Source of the DNA: CAWBFD01 sp963788115 | GTDB lineage: Bacteria; Actinomycetota; Thermoleophilia; Solirubrobacterales; 70-9 | Direction: 5' to 3' | Assembly (NCBI GenBank): GCA_963788115.1 | Contig: CAWBFD010000004.1 | Span: forward strand, 682,001-746,000 | Length of the DNA: 64,000 bases | Shown: piece by piece, positions 46,503 through 52,181 of the stretch | Numbering within the stretch: the stretch's first letter is position 1 | Layout of the letters: each line of letters starts with the position of its first letter | Translations under genes and position numbers: made by a program | The notes under the pieces: model-generated | Databases searched by the model: none | The model's input: the letters and a program-made list of their open reading frames with translations, nothing else | Told to the model about the DNA's origin: nothing

Positions 46503-46607
46503 CGCACGATCCTCGACGAGGGCGCCGCGCGGGTGATCGCCTGTGCCACCCACGACGACTCCGTCTCGGAGATCTTCGCCGGCGAGAGCGAGTTGTTCTA
46601 GCTACAC
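46503..46607 (+). pseudogene. Degenerate copy of the prs 3' end
   Basis: Two blocks match the end of prs. Block 46503-46553 agrees with 40084-40134 at 47 of 51 positions, and 46554-46607 agrees with 40300-40353 at 50 of 54. The 165 bases between them in prs are missing, an in-frame loss of 55 codons, so the frame still reads DEGAARVIACATH directly followed by DDSVSEIFAGESELF and the stop. The match continues past the stop (TAGCTACAC). No prs sequence is recognisable before about 46490. This is a partial duplication, not a working enzyme. Confidence 0.85.
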
Positions 46608-46900
46608 CGCATAGCCATGCGGTTTTCGGCCTCGAGCGGGCACGAAACGGTCGCGCGCGCGGCGGGTCGCCCCCGTGACTCGCGCTCCAACTTCCGGGCG
46701 AGCTCGTCCTCACCTTTCGTCGGGCGACGCTGGCGCGCAGCCCGGCGAGCGTGCCACGCGGTGATCCGGACCTCGCTGCCGTAGCGACTGCCGAGGAATC
46801 GGAGCGCCAGGTCCGCCGGGGGCCCCCGCGTTGGGGGGTTGACCGCGAGGAACCGCCCGGCGGTCGTTATCAACCGAGGATAGCTCCGACGGCGCAGCAC
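46598..46900 (-). CDS. Possible small basic protein, unknown
   Basis: A 100-codon leftward frame rich in Arg and Ala, including LALRFLGSRYGSEVRITAWH and GEDELARKLERESRGRPAAR. It overlaps the terminator and the end of the prs remnant. No family is recognised and the Arg richness is also what chance frames give in GC-rich DNA, so it may be spurious. Apart from this and the terminator, 46608-46992 holds only the upstream region of the DUF899 gene, with GGAGGAGG just before its ATG. Confidence 0.2.
   Translation of the reverse strand: MLRRRSYPRLITTAGRFLAVNPPTRGPPADLALRFLGSRYGSEVRITAWHARRAARQRRPTKGEDELARKLERESRGRPAARATVSCPLEAENRMAMRCS
46606..46626 (+). terminator. Intrinsic terminator after the prs remnant
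   Basis: 7-bp stem ACCGCAT/ATGCGGT with loop AGCC, ending in TTTT. This is a short classic rho-independent terminator, directly after the copied prs end. Confidence 0.65.
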
Positions 46901-46992
46901 CCCCGCCCCCGGAGGGCGGAAGCATCATCCTGAACGAGCAGGATCGGCCATATTCTTCTCTCCAGAGGTCAGGCCGACGGAGGAGGAATGCG

Positions 46993-47742
46993 ATGAGCGA
47001 GCACAGAGTCGGAACCCAGGAGGAGTGGCAGGCCGAACGAGACAAGCTGCTCGCGGAGGAGAAGGAGATCACACGGCGCAATGACGAGCTCACGAAGAAG
47101 CGGCGCGACCTCCCCATGGTGCCGGTCGAGAAGGAGTACAGCTTCGAGACGGACGACGGGACCAAGTCGCTGGCCGAGCTCTTCGCTGGAAACTCGCAGC
47201 TGCTGATCTACCACTTCATGTTCGGCCCGGTCTACGAGGCCGGCTGCACGGTCTGTAGCTCGATTGCGGACAACCTCAATCCGAACGTGGTCCACCTGAA
47301 AGCTCGGGACACCACCCTCCTGCTCGTCTCCCGGGCGCCGCTCGAGAAGCTCCAGGCCTACAAGCAGCGGATGGGCTGGAACATCGGCTGGGCCTCGACG
47401 GCAGGCAGCGACTTCAACCGCGACCTCGGTTTCACTCACACCGAGGAGGAGCTCAAACCGTTCCTGGAGGGCGAGATCCCCCCGACGGTCAAGCAGATGG
47501 CGGAAGCCAGCGGCACGGACCCGGCGGGATATGTGGCCGAGGTCCCGGGCCTGAGCGCGTACAAGCTCTCGGACGGCGTGGTCTATCGCACCTACGTGAG
47601 CACGGCGCGCGGGCTCGAGCCGACGATGGGTTACTACTTCCTGCTCGATCGCACTCCGGTTGGGCGCGATGAGGCCGCGCAGCCTTTCTGGCTCCGGCGC
47701 CACGACGAGTACGAGGACTCCGCTTCCAGGGCGACCACCTGA
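46993..47742 (+). CDS. DUF899 family thioredoxin-like protein
   Basis: 249 residues. An N-terminal helical part has the family-typical RDKLLAEEKEITRRNDEL and KKRRDLPMVPVEKEYSFET, followed by a thioredoxin-like fold around LLIYHFMFGPVYEAGCTVCS. The CTVC pair sits where DUF899 proteins have their Cys pair. The C-terminal GLEPTMGYYFLLDRTPVGRD is characteristic. ATG 46993 has an excellent SD (GGAGGAGG). The biochemical role is unknown; the fold suggests redox activity. Confidence 0.85.
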   Translation: MSEHRVGTQEEWQAERDKLLAEEKEITRRNDELTKKRRDLPMVPVEKEYSFETDDGTKSLAELFAGNSQLLIYHFMFGPVYEAGCTVCSSIADNLNPNVVHLKARDTTLLLVSRAPLEKLQAYKQRMGWNIGWASTAGSDFNRDLGFTHTEEELKPFLEGEIPPTVKQMAEASGTDPAGYVAEVPGLSAYKLSDGVVYRTYVSTARGLEPTMGYYFLLDRTPVGRDEAAQPFWLRRHDEYEDSASRATT

Positions 47743-48091
47743 CAAAACCAGGACCCGGCCGGCTTTCGCTTCCGCAGCAAAAGGAGCCCTCGGCGCGGTC
47801 GCGCCCCCGGCAAGCAAGATGTTCGTTCGGTCGCAGAAGCATGCGTGACGCGGAGGTGCCTGCTCCGGGCAAGGAGGAGGTGGCCGAACGCGACCGCGGC
47901 GCGCTCTCGCTTCCGCGTGTTACGGCGCTGCTGGCGCTGCTCCTCGTCGCGCGATGCGGGAGCGGGGCCGCACCACGTCGCTCCACCGTTCGGCGACAAC
48001 CCTCTGGCGACACCGACCGTGAGCCGATGACTTCTCGCTCGCCGCCGAGTCCTACTCGCTGACTGGTACCTGCGGCTGAGAGGAGAGGAAG
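47743..48091. other. 349-base stretch with no convincing gene
   Basis: Small Arg- and Ala-rich frames exist (about 47841-48062 and 47845-48030) but show no start with SD, no recognisable domain and chance-like composition. The last 20 bases contain the GAGAGGAGAGGAAG purine tract that serves the next gene. Confidence 0.4.
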
Positions 48092-48364
48092 ATGCATGCA
48101 GCCCTTGTGACGGTGACGATCGATCCCGATCAAGCGCCAGCGGCCGCTCGCTCGCTCGTGAACGACATCCTGCCAATGCTCCGCTCCGCCCCGGGCTTCG
48201 TCGCCGGCTATTGGCTAGAACCTGCCGACGGGGAGGGGTTCTCGATCCTCCTGTTCGAGACCGAGGAGCAAGCACGCGAAACGGCTCCGCCAGCCAGCGG
48301 CTGGGCCGCCCCTGGCGTGACCATCACGGGTGTTGAGTTTCGGCGAGTAGCGGCGAACGCGTGA
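48092..48364 (+). CDS. Antibiotic biosynthesis monooxygenase-like (dimeric alpha-beta barrel) protein
   Basis: 90-residue single-domain protein of ferredoxin-like fold: ALVTVTIDPDQAPAAARSLV, then PMLRSAPGFVAGYWLEPADG with the usual PGF turn, EGFSILLFETEEQARETA, and GVTITGVEFRRVA as the last strand. This beta-alpha-beta-beta-alpha-beta order matches ABM/YciI-like proteins. ATG 48092 has GAGGAGAGGAAG upstream. Substrate unknown. Confidence 0.7.
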   Translation: MHAALVTVTIDPDQAPAAARSLVNDILPMLRSAPGFVAGYWLEPADGEGFSILLFETEEQARETAPPASGWAAPGVTITGVEFRRVAANA

Positions 48365-48537
48365 CAGGATTCGGCTGCGCTGCTCGCCCTCGCGCGGAGG
48401 AGGAGCGAGCCGAGGCGATGGTCATGGATCCCGGACGAAGGGAGGAACTGCGCCCGGGCGAGCACGCGTTCTCCCGGTCGACCGCAGGGCATGGACCTCA
48501 CCGGTAGCCTGCTGGCACGTGCCGGACCTTCGCTGAG

Positions 48538-48652
48538 GTGACCGCGGCGGGTGCCACTGTGAAGGAGCCCGCGCGCGAAGTCGGTGGCGGCCGCCTGGTG
48601 GCCCGTCACCGAGCCCGACGGCAACGTCCTCGGGCTGCTTTGGGACCGGTGA
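48538..48652 (+). pseudogene. 3' remnant of a glyoxalase/VOC-family gene
   Basis: The frame beginning at 48538 reads GATVKEPAREVGGGRLVA. One base later the adjacent frame reads VTEPDGNVLGLLWDR and stops at 48650-48652. Joined, these are the last two strands of a VOC (glyoxalase/dioxygenase-like) domain, with the metal-site Glu region DPDGN-type end. The rest of the domain is not visible between 48365 and 48537. I see nothing else in that stretch. Confidence 0.6.
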
Positions 48653-48672
48653 GCGTCTGCACAGGAGGGACG

Positions 48673-49140
48673 ATGAGCGCAAAGAAGGCCACGGAGAAGT
48701 CCGCCGTGAACACCACCGCGAGCGGCAAGAGGTCCAAGGGATTCACGGACGAGGAACGATCTGCGATGAAGGAGCGCGCCCGAGAGTTGAAGGCAGAGGC
48801 AAGGGGGAAGAGCGCGGAAGAGGCTGTGCTCGCGAAGATCGCCGAGATGCCGAAGCCTGATCGCGTCATGGCCGAGCGGCTCCATGCGCTCCTCAAAGAG
48901 AGCGCGCCCGACCTCTCGCCGAAGACCTGGTACGGGATGCCCGCGTATGCGAAGGACGGCAAGGTCGTCTGCTTCTTCCAAAGCGCGCAGAAGTTCAACT
49001 CGAGGTATGCGACGCTCGGCTTCAGCGACACGGCGAACCTCGACGAAGGCGCCATGTGGCCGACCTCCTTCGCGCTGAAGGAGTTGACCGCCGCCGAAGA
49101 GGCAAAGATCGGCGCGCTCGTGAAGAAAGCGGTGAGCTGA
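48673..49140 (+). CDS. DUF1801 domain protein
   Basis: 155 residues. A Lys/Glu-rich N-terminal 60 residues (including AMKERARELKAEARGKSAEE) is followed by the DUF1801 fold: RLHALLKESAPDLSPKTWYG, MPAYAKDGKVVCFFQSAQKF and FALKELTAAEEAKIGALVKK. ATG 48673 has a perfect AGGAGG. The family includes YdhG-like iron chaperone homologues, but no metal site is evident. It lies in a run of small single-domain genes. Confidence 0.82.
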   Translation: MSAKKATEKSAVNTTASGKRSKGFTDEERSAMKERARELKAEARGKSAEEAVLAKIAEMPKPDRVMAERLHALLKESAPDLSPKTWYGMPAYAKDGKVVCFFQSAQKFNSRYATLGFSDTANLDEGAMWPTSFALKELTAAEEAKIGALVKKAVS

Positions 49141-49154
49141 GCGCCAGCCGGGCG

Positions 49155-49490
49155 ATGGCGTACGACGAAAACCTCGCCGAGCTCGTCCGCGAGCTGCTCG
49201 CGGACGAGCCGGACCTGACCGAGAAGCGGATGTTCGGCGGGCTCGCCTTCCTCGTAGCCGGCAACATGGCGGTCGCGGCGAGGGGGCAGGGCGGCCTCCT
49301 CGCGAGGGTCGATCCGGAGGAGGGGGAGGCACTCGTGCGCTCGGAGGGAGTCGCGCCGATGGAGATGCGTGGCCGCGAGATGGCGGGCTGGCTCCGCGTC
49401 AACACCGAGGCGCTCGAAGCGACGGCCGAGCTCGAGACCTGGGTCCGCCGCAGCGTCGCCTACGCCCGCTCACTCCCGCCGAAGGGGTGA
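49155..49490 (+). CDS. TfoX N-terminal domain protein
   Basis: 111 residues forming a stand-alone TfoX-N domain: MAYDENLAELVRELLADEPD, LTEKRMFGGLAFLVAGNMAV, then VDPEEGEALVRSEGVAPMEM and REMAGWLRVNTEALEATAEL. KRMFGGLAFL is the family hallmark. ATG 49155 lies 14 bases after the DUF1801 stop, and the gene overlaps the next GTG by four bases. TfoX itself regulates competence, but isolated TfoX-N proteins have no established role. Confidence 0.85.
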   Translation: MAYDENLAELVRELLADEPDLTEKRMFGGLAFLVAGNMAVAARGQGGLLARVDPEEGEALVRSEGVAPMEMRGREMAGWLRVNTEALEATAELETWVRRSVAYARSLPPKG

Positions 49491-50050
49491 GCGCCGGAGT
49501 CCAATACCTCGCCCTGCTTCGCGGCATCAACGTCGGCGGGAAGAACCTCGTGAAGATGGCCGACCTTCGAGCGGCCGTCGAGTCAATCGGCTTCGCCGAG
49601 GTCGCGACCTACATCGCGAGCGGGAACGTGCTGTTCTGGGGTCCGAGGCAGCGGCGCGAGGAGCTGGCGGCCCGGATCGAGTCGGAGCTGACCCGGCGCT
49701 TCGGCGTCGAGGTGAAGGTCGTGCTGTTGACCGAGGCGCACTTGAAGGCCGTCGTCGAGGGCGCCCCACGCGGATTCGGTGGGGACTCCCACCTGTGGGA
49801 CGTGGTCTTCGTGCGCAAGCCGCTGACGGTGAAGAAGGCGTTCGGGGTGGTAGAGACCCGGGAGGGCGTCGACCGCGCCTGGCAGGGGAAGGGCGTCCTC
49901 TACTTCTCGCGGCTTGCCGCGAAGGCCACGAGCAGCCGGCTCAGCAAGGTCGCCTCGCTGCCCGAGTACAAGAACATGACCATCCGCAGCTGGAGCACGA
50001 CGACGAAGCTGCTGGCCCTGATGGAGTCGAGAGTCCACCGGCGAGCCTGA
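49487..50050 (+). CDS. DUF1697 family protein
   Basis: 187 residues. LALLRGINVGGKNLVKMADL, FAEVATYIASGNVLFWGPR and LAAKATSSRLSKVASLPEYK, then TIRSWSTTTKLLALM, are all characteristic DUF1697 segments. GTG 49487 overlaps the TfoX-N stop (GTGA). DUF1801, TfoX-N and DUF1697 genes appear as a compact rightward cluster. Function unknown. Confidence 0.87.
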   Translation: MSAGVQYLALLRGINVGGKNLVKMADLRAAVESIGFAEVATYIASGNVLFWGPRQRREELAARIESELTRRFGVEVKVVLLTEAHLKAVVEGAPRGFGGDSHLWDVVFVRKPLTVKKAFGVVETREGVDRAWQGKGVLYFSRLAAKATSSRLSKVASLPEYKNMTIRSWSTTTKLLALMESRVHRRA

Positions 50051-50128
50051 AGCGCCCGTCCGTTGCGCGGCCGCCAAGACCTCGCGTCGCTGCCCGCCTG
50101 CGCCCGGTGGTCCGTAGGGTTTCGCACC

Positions 50129-51067
50129 GTGGCTCACGGCACGCACGACTTCGAGGACGACGCGCGCAACGAGCGCATCCTCATCTGGGTCAACGGCGAG
50201 CTCATACCGCGCGAGCGCGCGGTCGTGTCGGTGTTCGACGCGGGCTTCCTCCTCGGTGACGGCGTGTGGGAGGGTCTGCGCGTGTGGGCGGGCCATCCCG
50301 CCTTCCTGGAGCGCCATCTTGACCGCCTCTTCGAGGGCGCGAAGGCCATCATGCTCGACGTCGGCCGCAGCCGCCGCGAGCTGACCGAGGCGATCTACTC
50401 CACGTTGCGGGCCAACGACATGACCGAAGGCGTGCACGTGCGCCTGATGGTCACCCGCGGCGTCAAGCGCACGCCCTACCAGGATCCGCGCGTGACGATC
50501 GGGCCCGCGACGGTCGTGATCATCGCCGAGCACAAGGAGCCGCTGCCGGCGATGGTGACCGAGGGCATCAGGCTGTTCACGACACACGTGCGCCGCGCCG
50601 CGCCGGACACGCTCGACCCGAAGCTCAACGCGCACGCAAAGCTCAACGACATCACCGCCTGCATCCAGGCCTACACCGCCGGCGCCGACGAGGCGCTGAT
50701 GCTCGACCCGCACGGGTTCGTTGCGACGTGCAACTCGACGCACTTCTTCGTCGTCGTCGGCCCCGACGACGCGCCGGAGGTGCTGACCTCCGACGGGCGG
50801 TACTGCCTGGCAGGGATCACGCGCGCCAACGTGCTGGAGATCTGCCGTGCCAACGGCATCCCGGCGCGGGAGACGACGTTTAGCCTCACCGACGTCTACG
50901 CCGCCCGCGAGGCGTTCGTCACCGGGACCTTCGCCGGCGTCGTGCCCGTCCGGTCCGTGGACGGTCGCACGATCGGCGATGGCCGCCGCGGGCCGATGGT
51001 CGAGCGCCTTCAGGTCCTGTACCACGAGCTCGTCGACGCCGACGTGGCGGTACGCGTCGCGCCATGA
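50129..51067 (+). CDS. Class IV aminotransferase (branched-chain/D-amino acid type)
   Basis: PLP fold-type IV enzyme of 312 residues. Evidence: IWVNGELIPRERAVVSVFDA, then GFLLGDGVWEGLRVWAGHPA, the PLP lysine in LNAHAKLNDITACIQAYTAG, EALMLDPHGFVATCNSTHFF and GITRANVLEICRANGIPARE. GTG 50129 is chosen; the frame is open to 50063. It could be a BCAT, DAAT or ADC lyase. The four-base overlap with a sulfotransferase-like gene points to the little-studied BCAT-like pair found fused in plants. Confidence 0.85.
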   Translation: MAHGTHDFEDDARNERILIWVNGELIPRERAVVSVFDAGFLLGDGVWEGLRVWAGHPAFLERHLDRLFEGAKAIMLDVGRSRRELTEAIYSTLRANDMTEGVHVRLMVTRGVKRTPYQDPRVTIGPATVVIIAEHKEPLPAMVTEGIRLFTTHVRRAAPDTLDPKLNAHAKLNDITACIQAYTAGADEALMLDPHGFVATCNSTHFFVVVGPDDAPEVLTSDGRYCLAGITRANVLEICRANGIPARETTFSLTDVYAAREAFVTGTFAGVVPVRSVDGRTIGDGRRGPMVERLQVLYHELVDADVAVRVAP

Positions 51068-51795
51068 GCCACGTCGTGCGCGTGGCGGTGTGGTCCGGCC
51101 CTCGGAACATCTCCACGGCGATGATGCGTGCGTTCGAGAACCGCCCCGACACGGTCGTCGTCGACGAGCCGCTATACGCGGCCTACCTCGCCCGCACCGG
51201 CATCGATCACCCGGTGCGCGACGCGGTCATCGCTTCCCAGCCCACCGACCTCGCCACAGCCGTCGCCGACCTCTCCGCGCCGCTGCCGCCTGGCCGCCGC
51301 GTCCACTACGCCAAGCATATGGCGCACCACGTCTCCCGGGACATGGACCTGCGCTGGACGCTGCGTTTCCGCAACGTGCTGCTCATCCGCGACCCGGTCG
51401 AGGTCGTCGCCTCGTACGTGCGTGCCCGTGAGACCTGCGAGCCGGACGACATCGGGCTGCCCCAGCAGGGGTGGCTGCTGGAGCTGTGGGACGAGCAGGA
51501 CGTCGAGGTGCCGATCCTCGACGCGAGCGACTTCCTGCGCGCGCCCGAGGCGCATCTGCGCTGTCTCTGTGACTGGCTGGATATCCCGTTCACCGCCCGG
51601 ATGCTGTCCTGGCCGCCGGGCCCGCGCGCGTCCGACGGGGTGTGGGCGCCACACTGGTACACGGCGGTCTGGTCCTCCACCGGGTTCGAGCCCTGGCGCC
51701 CCCGGGAGGCACTCCTGTCCGACCACGATGCCGCCGTCGCCGAGGCGTGCCACCCGATCTACGCGGCGCTGCACGCCCGCCGGGTCCGGGTGTGA
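51064..51795 (+). CDS. Sulfotransferase-like P-loop protein
   Basis: 243 residues. VAVWSGPRNISTAMMRAFEN resembles the 5'-phosphosulfate-binding loop of sulfotransferases, and FRNVLLIRDPVEVVASYVRA the 3'-phosphate-binding RDP...S motif. The C-terminal HWYTAVWSSTGFEPWRPREA is typical of a subgroup next to class IV aminotransferases. ATG 51064 overlaps that gene by four bases. Whether it transfers sulfate is unknown. Confidence 0.75.
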   Translation: MSHVVRVAVWSGPRNISTAMMRAFENRPDTVVVDEPLYAAYLARTGIDHPVRDAVIASQPTDLATAVADLSAPLPPGRRVHYAKHMAHHVSRDMDLRWTLRFRNVLLIRDPVEVVASYVRARETCEPDDIGLPQQGWLLELWDEQDVEVPILDASDFLRAPEAHLRCLCDWLDIPFTARMLSWPPGPRASDGVWAPHWYTAVWSSTGFEPWRPREALLSDHDAAVAEACHPIYAALHARRVRV

Positions 51796-52165
51796 GCGGC
51801 GCCGAAGGCGTGGCCGCCTCACCACGACGGCCAGCCCGCTGCCGCTTCGGACGGGGCCAGCCGCGCGCGGGGCGTGGAGGCACTCGTAGTTCCCGAGCAG
51901 CAGATCCGCGGCGTTCCTCATGGCGGTTCAAGTTCTCGCGCGGCCTGGCCGATAGATGTAAGGAGTTCTCTTCGACTCTCTGCTGCACCAGCGCGTGAGT
52001 TGAGCCGTCCGGAGAGGCGCGGCACATCCTCCTCCGTGCTCTCTCTTTGGGGGGGCCGGGGAACTGTCTCCTTACTGATTCCCCGGCAGCGCCTCTCCGG
52101 ACGGTTCGCTACGCGCCAGCATCGGCGACGCTACGCGCCGATAGGCGCCGTCATCTGCGTCAGAC
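51796..52165. other. Convergent intergenic region
   Basis: 370 bases between the sulfotransferase-like gene and the leftward phosphorylase gene. No gene is seen. It contains a nested inverted repeat (52005-52104, listed separately) and an imperfect repeat of TACGCGCC near 52110 and 52132. Confidence 0.5.
52005..52104. repeat. Nested inverted repeat
   Basis: Outer arms CCGTCCGGAGAGGCGC (52005-52020) and its exact 16-base reverse complement (52089-52104). Inside is a second perfect 8-bp pair CCGGGGAA/TTCCCCGG (52056-52063 and 52079-52086). The 35 bases from 52021 to 52055 are pyrimidine-rich and unpaired. It may be a bidirectional terminator or a recombination-site remnant. Confidence 0.7.
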
Positions 52166-52181
52166 AACCAGCTGTTCTAGC
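52166..52181. repeat. 16-nt copy of the prs terminus
   Basis: AACCAGCTGTTCTAGC is identical to 40333-40348, which are the last 15 bases of prs plus one. Here it overlaps the stop codon (CTA on the top strand) of the leftward phosphorylase gene. It could be an attachment-site half or a coincidence. Confidence 0.5.

Noticed and set aside
47841..48062. 73-codon rightward frame before the ABM-like gene
   Set aside because: Arg/Ala-rich composition and no recognisable start signal or domain; probably chance.
40348..52165. Proven integrative element
   Set aside because: There are direct repeats of the prs end but no integrase, excisionase or replication gene, so I kept it only as a hypothesis.
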